Source of the DNA: Streptomyces sp. CB00316
Lineage (GTDB): Bacteria; Actinomycetota; Actinomycetes; Streptomycetales; Streptomycetaceae
DNA length: 50,915 nt
NCBI RefSeq assembly: GCF_001905595.1
Contig: NZ_LIXI01000018.1
Coordinates: forward strand, 1-50,915
Direction of reading: 5' to 3'
Shown here: piece by piece, positions 7,323 through 14,503 of the stretch
Position numbering within the stretch: position 1 is the stretch's first letter
Layout of the letters: each line of letters opens with the position of its first letter
The notes under the pieces: model-generated
Told to the model about the DNA's origin: nothing
The model's database searches: none
The model's input: the letters and a program-made list of their open reading frames with translations, nothing else
Program-made: the position numbers and the translations under genes

Positions 7323-7380
7323 ACCCAGACCACCAAAACAGCGGCCCGCTCGCCATCAGCACCTGAGCGGCGACTCGATC

Positions 7381-7560
7381 TCTTTGCGTCCGCCGCAGCC
7401 TTCCTTCGGCGAGTGGGGACAGGTCTTCGGCGACGAGGTCCTCGCCACCGCCATCCTCGACCGACTCCTCCACCACTGCGAGGTCGTCCCGATCAACGGC
7501 AACAGCTATCGGCTCAAGAACCGCCTCCAGGCCATCGCGCGGGACACCGACGTGGCCTAA
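7381..7560 (+). pseudogene. C-terminal stub of an IS21-family IstB helper ATPase
   Basis: In frame with the TAA at 7558-7560 the sequence reads SFGEWGQVFGDEVLATAILD then RLLHHCEVVPINGNSYRLKN, the typical end of IstB (W-x2-VF-D-AAA-DRL-H-EV-GxSYR). The Walker ATPase core and istA are absent. It is a remnant of an IS21-type insertion. Confidence 0.7.
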
Positions 7561-7888
7561 GTAGTGGTGCACACAACTTCGTACGCGGTGGCGCACCCAG
7601 GCAAGTACGCGGACAGCTGGTGAGTCAGGGCATCACCGTGACGGCCCGAGCTGGTGGTGGGCGACCGCGCCCTTTTGAAGCAGTCGGGAAGCGGCCGCCC
7701 GGAAGGCTGCCGAGAACAAGCAGCGACGCGCGATAGGGCTGCCGGTCGTATCCTCGCGCTGACGCAGGAGCGGGTGAAGCACCTGTCCGAGGCCGGGATG
7801 CGGTGATCGAGGGGCATCGGCGTCACCGCGGCCGCCACGCTCGCGTCGCAATTGTGCAAGGTGTTCATCACCGGCGGGTACGCGTGAA
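7561..7888. other. Intergenic stretch, nothing recognised
   Basis: About 330 bp between the IstB stub and the hairpin at 7889. Several short open frames exist, but none has family features, a ribosome site or coding-like composition on inspection. It may be further decayed IS DNA. Confidence 0.4.
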
Positions 7889-7910
7889 GCCCGCCGGTAT
7901 TCCGGCGGGC
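7889..7910 (-). terminator. Terminator hairpin of the MerR-like gene
   Basis: GCCCGCCGG (7889-7897) and CCGGCGGGC (7902-7910) form a perfect 9-bp stem with a 4-nt loop, 17 bp beyond the stop of the minus-strand gene at 7927-8265. Confidence 0.6.
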
Positions 7911-7926
7911 ACGCAGAGTCCGAGTT

Positions 7927-8265
7927 TCAGGCCGCAGGCGGTGTGCTGGCCGACTTGAGGCCTTGGCGGTGTTCGGCGTTGATGCGCTGGGCTTCTTCGA
8001 GCTGGTCCTCGAGGATGACGATGCGGCAGGCGGCCTCGATCGGGGTACCGCCGTCGACGAGCTCACGGGCCCGGGCCGCGATGCGCAGCTGGTAACGGGA
8101 GTAGCGGCGGTGGCCGCCCGGCGAGCGGAGCGGGGTGATGAGGCGGGCCTCGCCGATCGCGCGGAGGAATCCTTGTGTGGTGTTGAGCATCTCGGCTGCC
8201 CGGCCCATGGTGTAGGCGGGGTAGTCGTCGTCGTCGAGGCGGCCGAACGAGTCGTCTGCTGTCAT
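7927..8265 (-). CDS. Small MerR/BldC-like transcriptional regulator
   Basis: A 112-aa protein from ATG 8265 with AGGAAGG six bases upstream. Residues ~14-65 form a MerR-type winged helix (YTMGRAAEMLNTTQGFLRAI, then ARLITPLRSPGGHRRYSRYQ). The rest is a helix (VILEDQLEEAQRINAEHR) suited to dimerisation. It lacks an effector domain, like BldC and other short actinobacterial MerR proteins. It stands alone between a terminator (7889-7910) and an unusual 14-bp leader hairpin (8295-8325), upstream of which lies the long repeat at 8579-9130. Its targets are unknown. Confidence 0.75.
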   Translation of the reverse strand: MTADDSFGRLDDDDYPAYTMGRAAEMLNTTQGFLRAIGEARLITPLRSPGGHRRYSRYQLRIAARARELVDGGTPIEAACRIVILEDQLEEAQRINAEHRQGLKSASTPPAA

Positions 8266-8294
8266 CTGTACCTTCCTGTGGAACACGCGTCGGA

Positions 8295-8325
8295 GGGGCC
8301 CTGGTGCCATTGGCACCAGGGCCCC
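8295..8325 (-). promoter_or_regulatory. Perfect 14-bp inverted repeat in the MerR-gene leader
   Basis: GGGGCCCTGGTGCC (8295-8308), loop ATT, then GGCACCAGGGCCCC (8312-8325). It is centred about 45 bp upstream of the MerR-like start codon. The position suits an operator (autoregulation) or a leader hairpin affecting translation. There is no following T tract on either strand. Confidence 0.5.
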
Positions 8326-8345
8326 GAAGGAACTGCTACACCATC

Positions 8346-8372
8346 GGCCGGCTGTGAACAGCTGTGCCGGCC
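8346..8372 (+). terminator. GC stem-loop followed by TTTCTT
   Basis: GGCCGGC (8346-8352) pairs with GCCGGCC (8366-8372) and is followed on the plus strand by TTTCTT. It reads as a weak intrinsic terminator for plus-strand transcription towards the repeat region, but no plus-strand gene is seen just upstream. Confidence 0.3.
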
Positions 8373-8578
8373 TTTCTTGATCCGCTCGTCCACCCGGGAG
8401 GGAAAGGGACGTGCGGGGATCGCGGTTGCTTGACCGGAGACCACCTCACTCACGATGTCCTGCGGTACCCGGGCCCCGTACTTCCGCCCGGGCGATCCTG
8501 ATGGCGCTCAACTCCTCCGTTCTTACCCTCTGAATCACTTACTGGTACTGCTTCACTGCGTACTACTAGGTGTTGCGT

Positions 8579-9130
8579 ACTGCTCGGTGGACCGACAGTG
8601 CCACCGCTTCGGCAGCCAGCCCCGTCGCCCATCTTGCAACTGCTCTGGCTTAGAACCCCACTGCCGAACCTCCCGGTGCGTACGTCCACAGCCAGACGCC
8701 TTCACCGAGGTACTGCTCTTGGTCCTGCTGCTGTGTGATGCCACTACGTGCGGCAGCCCCTGATCACTGCGGGCCACCCGGTCTGGGATCAGTTCCGTCG
8801 CCGTCCTGCAACAACCCTGGCTTCGAAACTCCACCACCGAACCGAACTGCTCGGTGGCCTGTGAAAGCGCCACTCCTTCGGCAGCCAGCCCCGTCGCCCG
8901 TCCTGCAACCGCTCTGGCTTAGAACCCCACTGCCGAACCTCCCGGTGCGTACGCCCACAGCCAGACGCCTTCACCGAGGTGCTGCTTTGTCCTGCTGCTG
9001 TGTGGTGCCACTGCGTGTACTGCGGTACAGCCTCACGGCGGCCCCTGAAACCTGCGGGCCACCCGGTCCGGGGCCAGTTCCGTCGCCGTCCTGCACCTGC
9101 TCTGGCTTCGGAACTCCACCACCGAACCGT
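8579..9130. repeat. Tandem ~270-285 bp repeat, each with two diverged half-repeats
   Basis: Two long units start near 8579 and 8846; matched landmarks are offset by 267-285 bp. Within them a ~55-60 nt block with core CCGTCGCC...CTGGCTT...CCGAACC occurs four times, at about 8611-8672, 8790-8844, 8880-8941 and 9073-9129, in alternating types A-B-A-B. Copies 1 and 3 share long exact runs such as CTGGCTTAGAACCCCACTGC. The short word GTACTGC also recurs around the array. The array fills most of the 1.2-kb gap between the MerR-like gene and the STAS gene. Substitutions between units change the hypothetical peptides, so it looks non-coding. Confidence 0.7.
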
Positions 9131-9509
9131 CCAACATCCTGCAACTACGGAACTACGTGTACTGCGGTGATGCTCCCGGCAGTTCGTGTCTGCCGGGCCC
9201 TGCTGTCCTCTGGGCTACGAGAGAAACCATAACCACACTGCCACCCAATGTCTACTCCAGCCACCACAGGTTTTCGCGTGGCCCGTGAGGAGGTAATCGA
9301 ACGCAGGCGGCTCACAGGGGAAGGGCTGGGGTTCAGGCGGTGTCGCAGGCCCTGGGCGGCACGGGTGTCCGTCCCGTCGCGTCGTGGGGCTGGTCGCGTT
9401 GGGTTGGCGCCCTCGCCCGGCCGTCCCGGCGGGCGTCGCTTCGTAGCAGCAGGGCCAGGACCAGGCACTTCGGACGCTCCCAGTGACGTCACGGCGGCAT
9501 ACTTGCCCC
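9131..9509. other. Intergenic stretch between the repeat array and the STAS gene
   Basis: About 380 bp without a recognisable gene. It contains GTGTACTGCGGTG (9157-9169), another relative of the GTACTGC word of the array. No clear terminator or promoter could be assigned. Confidence 0.4.
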
Positions 9510-9833
9510 ATGACGTCTCCTGCGAGCCCCCGGCACCCAGGTGCCGGGCCCCTGCCCGTGATCGCGCCCCAAGGCGAGTTCGACTACGGCACGGCGCCCT
9601 GGCTGCAGGAACAGATCGACACCGCCGTCAACGAACACGGCGGAGTGATCCTGGACGCCGGAGGCATCACGTTCATCGACTCCACCGTCCTCACCCTGAT
9701 CCTGGCCACCCACCAGCGCACCCACCTGCGCATAGCAAACCTGCCCGCCCGGCTGACCCACCTCTTCGGCGTCTACGGCATCGACCACGTCCTGAACCTC
9801 TACCCGACCCTGGACGCCGCCCGCACCGCCTGA
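9510..9833 (+). CDS. STAS-domain protein (anti-sigma-factor antagonist)
   Basis: A 107-aa protein from ATG 9510 (GTG 9483 is in frame). It has a single STAS domain: PLPVIAPQGEFDYGTAPWLQ, VILDAGGITFIDSTVLTLIL and HLFGVYGIDHVLNLYPTLDA. The phospho-acceptor loop reads D-S-T, so unlike the STAS protein at 3841 it keeps a phosphorylatable residue. The start lacks a convincing SD sequence and may be leaderless. Downstream is the start of a GAF/SpoIIE-type phosphatase gene, whose products commonly dephosphorylate STAS antagonists. That partner is truncated here. Confidence 0.8.
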   Translation: MTSPASPRHPGAGPLPVIAPQGEFDYGTAPWLQEQIDTAVNEHGGVILDAGGITFIDSTVLTLILATHQRTHLRIANLPARLTHLFGVYGIDHVLNLYPTLDAARTA

Positions 9834-9958
9834 CACCGCCCACCACCGTCCCCACCGCAAACCCGGGGCATGAGGCAGGGGCAGGTAGTGTCGTGAAGCT
9901 GTTCGAACCCGGCACGAACTCTCTGGCGGGCGCAAACCCCTGAACGCTGGAGGCTGTT

Positions 9959-10369
9959 GTGGCGCGGAACCGGATCGCCCTGCCCGAAGTACTGGCGGCC
10001 GCGGAGGACGCCGCGCCGGTCGACTCCCTCGATGTCGTAGCCCGCAATCTGCGGACCCGGTTCGGTGCCCGCTACGTGTCGTTCCTCTTCGTCGACGTCG
10101 TCGGCCGACGCCTGCTCCGGGTCAACGACACCGCCGCAGCCGCCGAGCCCCAGGAGGACCGCGCCGAACAGGTCCCCCTCGCCGGCAGCGGCATCTACGA
10201 CGACGTCCTCCGCACCCAGAAAGTCGTCCACGTCCCGGAGGGGACGGAGGGCTTCCGGGTGCTGGCTCCGGTCACCAACCGCGGTGACACCATCGGTGTG
10301 CTGGAGCTGTTTCTCCATGGAGTGACCGAGGATGTGCTGATTCAGGTCGAGGACGCCGCGCATGCGTGA
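9959..10369 (+). pseudogene. GAF-domain N-terminus of a SpoIIE-type PP2C phosphatase, truncated
   Basis: GTG 9959 follows GGAGG at good spacing. The protein MARNRIALPEVLAAAEDAAP ... VVHVPEGTEGFRVLAPVTNR ... LELFLHGVTEDVLIQVEDAA matches the GAF-containing N-terminus of a common Streptomyces regulator that normally continues into a PP2C/SpoIIE phosphatase domain (about 400 aa total). Here it stops after 136 residues, exactly where the antisense tap relic begins (about 10367). The catalytic domain is lost. The remaining GAF domain might still be made. It lies 125 bp downstream of the STAS gene. Confidence 0.75.
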
Positions 10370-10972
10370 ACGGGGAGGGCAGCAGGCTGCCGTCCAGCTC
10401 TACCCACTCCTTGCCGGCCTTCACGCGGGACAGGTCGACGTGGGAGAGGTCGACCAGCCACGAGCCGGACGGCTTCGGGTCGAACACCGGGTTCTTGACG
10501 TACGTCGGCTCACCGAGACCGACGGTCAGCCCGTTCGCGCCGGCGGCGAAGGCCATGTTCACGTCCAGGCCGACTAGGTAGCGCAGGGTGCACTCCTCGT
10601 CGGTCATCGGCTGCGCCCAGTCGTAGGCCTCCTCGAACAGCTTCTCCGACGGGCCGCGCACGTGGAAGCGCGGCAGGTTCAGCGCGTTGAGCACCGGGTG
10701 TCCGTCGGGGGCCTCAGGCGGTGCGCAGTCCACCGGGTCGTGCCGAGCGAGCCGGGTGTCTTGGTGTCGGCCTGCCGCAGGGCGCCGGTCTCCTCGTCTC
10801 GTACGGCGTGGGTCGGCGGGTGCAGCGCGGTCATCAGTTCCAGGCTGGTGACGGCGGTCGACCCGGGGGCGTCATCACCCGGGTTGCGTAGGTGCCCAGG
10901 ACACGGGCGAGCTCCGCCGGGGACAGCTGCGCGGCGTGATCCCAGAACCGGGGGTCCAGCGCGTTCCAGGAT
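10367..10972 (-). pseudogene. tap: Relic of telomere-associated protein gene tap (copy 2)
   Basis: About 200 codons of a Tap-like gene are readable, broken by frameshifts. Reading the minus strand from 10972: LDPRFWDHAAQLSPAELARV then LGTYATRVMTP; a shift; TSLELMTALHPPTHAVRDEE to TPGSLGT; a 1-nt deletion relative to copy 1; then DCAPPEAPDGHPVLNALNLP through LVGLDVNMAFAAGANGLTVG to KEWVELDGSLLPSPFT. The two frameshifts and both missing ends make it a pseudogene. The shared part with copy 1 differs mainly by substitutions, so the two are diverged paralogues. Both ends abut truncated chromosomal-type genes. Confidence 0.75.
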
Positions 10973-11802
10973 GGGATGCACAGCTGCGTGTACTGCTTCG
11001 CCCGCAAGACGCGCAGCTATCTGGACCTGGACACCGGCATCGGGTTCGACTCCCAGATCGTCGTCAAGATCAACGCCGCCGAGCTGCTCCAGCGGGAGCT
11101 GGCCTCCCGGCACTGGCAGGGCGAGCACATCGCGATGGGCACCAATGTCGACTGCTACCAGCGGGCGGAGGGCCGGTACCAGCTCATGCCCGGCATCATC
11201 ACCGCCCTGCGCGACCGGGCGAACCCCTTCTCGATCCTGACGAAGGGCACCCTGATCCTGCGGGACCTGGAGCTGCTGCGGCAGGCGGCCGAGGTCACCG
11301 AGGTCGGCGTCTCGGTCTCGGTCGGCTTCACCGACCGCGAGCTCTGGCGCACGGTCGAACCCGGCACCCCCTCCCCCGGGCGCCGCCTCGACGTCGTCCA
11401 CGCCCTCACCCAGAGCGGGATCGGCTGCTCGGTCCTGATGGCCCCCGTCATCCCGTTCCTCGGCGACAGCCCCGAGCAGCTGCGCGCAACCGTCTCGGCC
11501 ATCGCGGCGGCCGGGGCGACCTCGGTGACCCCGCTGGTCCTGCATCTGCGCCCCGGCGCACGCGAGTGGTACCTGCGGTGGCTCGGGCTCCACCATCGGC
11601 ATCTGGTGCCGCGGTACGAACGGATGTACGCGGACGGGGCGTACGCCCCCACCTGGTATCAGCGCCGGATCACCCGTCAGGTGCACGAACTGGCGGACGA
11701 GTTCGGGATCGGCCCGGCGCACCGGGGCGAGGCCCGCCGGATCACCCCGGTACGGACACCGGAGGAGCCGGAGCCGGGACCGACGCACTCACCCTGCTCT
11801 GA
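10973..11802 (+). pseudogene. Radical-SAM protein (Rv2578c/SPL-like), 5'-truncated
   Basis: The open frame from 10976 encodes MHSCVYCFARKTRSYLDLDT, ELASRHWQGEHIAMGTNVDC, CSVLMAPVIPFLGDSPEQLR and YAPTWYQRRITRQVHELADE, the C-terminal ~270 residues of the Rv2578c-type radical-SAM family. The [4Fe-4S] motif should be C-x3-C-x2-C (GCSHACVYC in relatives), but upstream of HSCVYC the sequence is D-G-M, so the first cysteine and ~65 N-terminal residues are gone, replaced by tap sequence. Near the 3' end the expected terminus GTDALTLL with TGA at 11800-11802 is one frame off, consistent with loss of one G; the original frame then reads through to 11962. Confidence 0.75.
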
Positions 11803-11958
11803 CGCCGTAAACACGCCCCTCACCACCTCCCGCAGACCCGATCGCGTGACCGTACGGGTCAACTCCGCGCGGAAACGGCCCCCGGCCGGTGGATCTCGGG
11901 GAGCATGCGGCGGGGACCGGTCATCCGCCGCCGCGTCCCCTCCACCTCGGGAGGCACC

Positions 11959-13551
11959 ATGACGAAACGTGCAGGAATTCTGGTCGCCGCCGGTGCGACG
12001 GTCGCCGGTCTGCTGGCCGCCGCTCCGGCCCCGGCCGCCGCCTCGGGGACGGGCGCGCCGCCCGCCCCGGAGCTCGCGTGGACCGACTGTCCGACGGAGA
12101 ACCATCCCACGCTCCAGTGCGCGAAGGTCGACGCCCCGCTGGACCACGCCGACCCCTCGGGCCGCCGGGTCACCCTCGCCCTGTCCCGGATCCCGCACAC
12201 CGCGAAGACCTTCCAGGGCCCGCTGCTGGTGAATCCGGGCGGGCCGGGCGGCAGCGGCCTGTCGATGGCCGGGTTCGTGGCCTCGGCGCTGCCGAAGAAG
12301 GTGGCGTCGCAGTACGACGTGATCGGGTTCGACCCGCGCGGCGTCGGGAAGAGCACCCCGAAGCTGAACTGCCTGCCCGGCCACTCCGACCCGGTGCGCC
12401 CGGACTCGGTGCCCGCCTCCTACCGGGACGAGCGGATCAACCGCGACCGGGCCGCCGCCTTCGCCCGCGCCTGCGGCGAGAAGCACGGCGACGTGCTGCC
12501 GTACATGGACACCGTCAGCGCCGCGAAGGATCTCGATGCGATCCGCCGGGCGCTGGGCTCGGAGCAGATCAACTACTTCGGCTACTCGTACGGCACCTAC
12601 CTGGGCGCGGTCTACGCGAAGCTGCACCCGGAGCGGGTGCGGCGCCTGGTCCTGGACTCGGTCGTCGGCCCCGACGACGTCTGGTACCAGGGCAACCTCA
12701 ACCAGGACTACGCCTTCGACGACCGCCACAAGGCGTTCGCGGCCTGGGTGGCGAAGCACGACGCGACGTACGGGCTCGGCACCGACCCGGCCGGGGTCGA
12801 GGCCGCCTGGTACCGGATGCGGGCGGCCGTCGCGGCGGAGCCGGTGGACGGCAGGGTCGGGGCGAGCGAGCTGGAGGACACGTTCCTGCCCGGCGGGTAC
12901 TACAACGGCTACTGGCCCTACCTCGCCGAGGCGTTCGCCGCGTACGTGAACGACCAGGACACCGAGGCGCTGGTCGAGGCGTACGAGAACTTCGGCGCGA
13001 CCGGCACGGGCGGCGACAACAGCTACTCCGTCTACACCGCCGTCCAGTGCCGCGACGCCGGCTGGCCCCGGCACTGGAGCACCTGGCGCAACGACGTACG
13101 CCGGATCCACGACAAGGCGCCCTTCATGGCGTGGAACAACACCTGGTACAACGCGCCGTGCGCCGACTGGCCGGTGGCGCCGCTCACCCCGGTCCAGGTG
13201 GCCAACGACCGCCTCCCGGCGGCCCTGATCCTCCAGGCGACGGGCGACGCGGCGACCCCGTACGCGGGCGCGGTCAGCATGCACCGCAAGCTGAAGGGGT
13301 CCAGCTTCGTGGTGGAGGAGGGCGGCGGCAACCACGGCATCACGCTCAGCGGCAACGCCTGCCTGGACAAGCACCTGACGGCCTATCTGACCGACGGGAC
13401 CGTCCCGCGCGGCCGGGGCGAGGGCGAGGCGGACGCGGTCTGCGCGGCCCTCCCGGACCCGAAGCCGCTGCCCGCCGCGAAGGCGGCGGCCCAGTCGGTG
13501 GACAACAGCGCGGGCAGCCGCCTGCACGGGCTGCTGGGGCCGCGCCACTAG
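11959..13551 (+). CDS. Secreted tripeptidyl aminopeptidase-like protease (S33 alpha/beta hydrolase)
   Basis: A 530-aa protein. The start ATG 11959 follows CTCGGGAGGCACC. A signal peptide (MTKRAGILVAAGATVAGLLA, cleavage near AAAS) sends it outside the cell. The core has the oxyanion-hole stretch LLVNPGGPGGSG and the nucleophile Ser210 in GYSYGT. The acid is probably Asp430 in ATGDAATP and the base His459 in GGGNHGI. The C-terminal TAP-like domain has Cys residues (LNCLPG, ARACGE, VQCRDA, NAPCADW, NACLDK) fit for disulfides. It resembles the Streptomyces Tap/SlpD/SlpE peptidases, which release N-terminal tripeptides or act at the cell surface. It is the first intact gene right of the breakpoint. 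Confidence 0.9.
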   Translation: MTKRAGILVAAGATVAGLLAAAPAPAAASGTGAPPAPELAWTDCPTENHPTLQCAKVDAPLDHADPSGRRVTLALSRIPHTAKTFQGPLLVNPGGPGGSGLSMAGFVASALPKKVASQYDVIGFDPRGVGKSTPKLNCLPGHSDPVRPDSVPASYRDERINRDRAAAFARACGEKHGDVLPYMDTVSAAKDLDAIRRALGSEQINYFGYSYGTYLGAVYAKLHPERVRRLVLDSVVGPDDVWYQGNLNQDYAFDDRHKAFAAWVAKHDATYGLGTDPAGVEAAWYRMRAAVAAEPVDGRVGASELEDTFLPGGYYNGYWPYLAEAFAAYVNDQDTEALVEAYENFGATGTGGDNSYSVYTAVQCRDAGWPRHWSTWRNDVRRIHDKAPFMAWNNTWYNAPCADWPVAPLTPVQVANDRLPAALILQATGDAATPYAGAVSMHRKLKGSSFVVEEGGGNHGITLSGNACLDKHLTAYLTDGTVPRGRGEGEADAVCAALPDPKPLPAAKAAAQSVDNSAGSRLHGLLGPRH

Positions 13552-13578
13552 TCAATGGAAGACGGGCCCCCGGACCCT

Positions 13579-14145
13579 CTACGGCAGCCGCCCCAGCGCC
13601 TCCTCCGCCGCCGCCCCCAGCCGTGGATGCGGGAGGGCCGCCGTGAGGACCGGGCGGGCGCGGCCGTCGCCGAGCCGGCCGAGGCCCTCGACGCAGGCCA
13701 GCGCCACCCGCCAGTGCGGCTCCCCCGGGGCGAGCAGGCGGTGGAGGGTGGCGACCAGGGCGGGGACCGCCTCGGGGGCCCGCAGGGTGGTGAGCAGGCG
13801 GACCGGGTGCAGGGCGTAGGCGGTGCGCAGGGTGTTGGTGGCGAGCGCGGCGGCGGCGCGGGGGGTGCGGGGGTCCTTCAGCTGCGCCAGGGCGTGGGCG
13901 GCGGAGACGCAGCGCTCGGGGTCGCGGTGGTTGAGCAGGAGCACCAGCGCCTCGAAGGCCCGCCGGTCGCCCACGCAGCCGAGCCGGAAGGCGGCGATCT
14001 CACGGGCCCACAGGGGGCGCCCGGGCTCCACCAGGACCCGCGCCAGCACCTCGTTGTCGTCGGTCGCCACGAGCAGGTCGTACGCGGCGGACCCGGCCGC
14101 CTCTTCCCGTGACCGGTCCAGGAGCGAACGGAGTTCCTCATCCAT
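13579..14145 (-). CDS. HEAT-repeat protein
   Basis: A 188-aa protein from ATG 14145. It is made of helical repeats with HEAT/PBS-lyase-like pattern: LLVATDDNEVLARVLVEPGR, WAREIAAFRLGCVGDRRAFE, ALVLLLNHRDPERCVSAAHA, PVRLLTTLRAPEAVPALVAT and RVALACVEGLGRLGDGRARP. Such scaffolds mediate protein-protein contacts; no enzymatic residues are evident. It converges with the peptidase gene, with only 27 bp between stops. The ATG lacks an upstream SD sequence, so it may be leaderless. The longer in-frame start at 14214 is not favoured. Confidence 0.75.
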   Translation of the reverse strand: MDEELRSLLDRSREEAAGSAAYDLLVATDDNEVLARVLVEPGRPLWAREIAAFRLGCVGDRRAFEALVLLLNHRDPERCVSAAHALAQLKDPRTPRAAAALATNTLRTAYALHPVRLLTTLRAPEAVPALVATLHRLLAPGEPHWRVALACVEGLGRLGDGRARPVLTAALPHPRLGAAAEEALGRLP

Positions 14146-14503
14146 GACGCTCAGCGTATCGATGAACACGCTGCGTGTGAGATGGGCCGGGAAAGGCGAT
14201 GTGGTCCAGCGCACAAGGACCCAGGGGTGGCGCGCTCGTTACTGGCCGGTTAATCTCATCTGAGCGGGACACACTCCCCGCGACTCCGGTGGCCTGGTGA
14301 CGCAGCCACCCGGAGTGCTTGTCGGTTCGGCAGTTCCAGTGCGACGCGACTCCGGGACAGAGTCCGTCACCTCTTACGGCCGGGCGTGCTTCCAGCGCCC
14401 CGCCACCGCGCTTCACGACACGCATCCGCGCATGTACACGCGCCGCTCCCTCATCGCCGCGCGCGCCTGCTCCCACAGTCGTCACTCACCCTGGAGTCCC
14501 GTG
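14146..14503. other. Divergent intergenic region
   Basis: About 360 bp between the HEAT gene and the dehydrogenase. No classical promoter motif or palindrome stands out. CTGGAG lies upstream of ATG 14504 and sets that start. Confidence 0.4.

Noticed and set aside
8450..8958. Minus-strand frames with repeated peptide VRTGRFGSGVLSQ
   Set aside because: They arise from the tandem DNA repeat; base changes between copies are non-synonymous, there are no ribosome sites and no family resemblance.
11677..13548. Long 623-aa minus-strand frame
   Set aside because: It lies antisense to the clear S33 peptidase and is an open-frame artefact of GC-rich codons.
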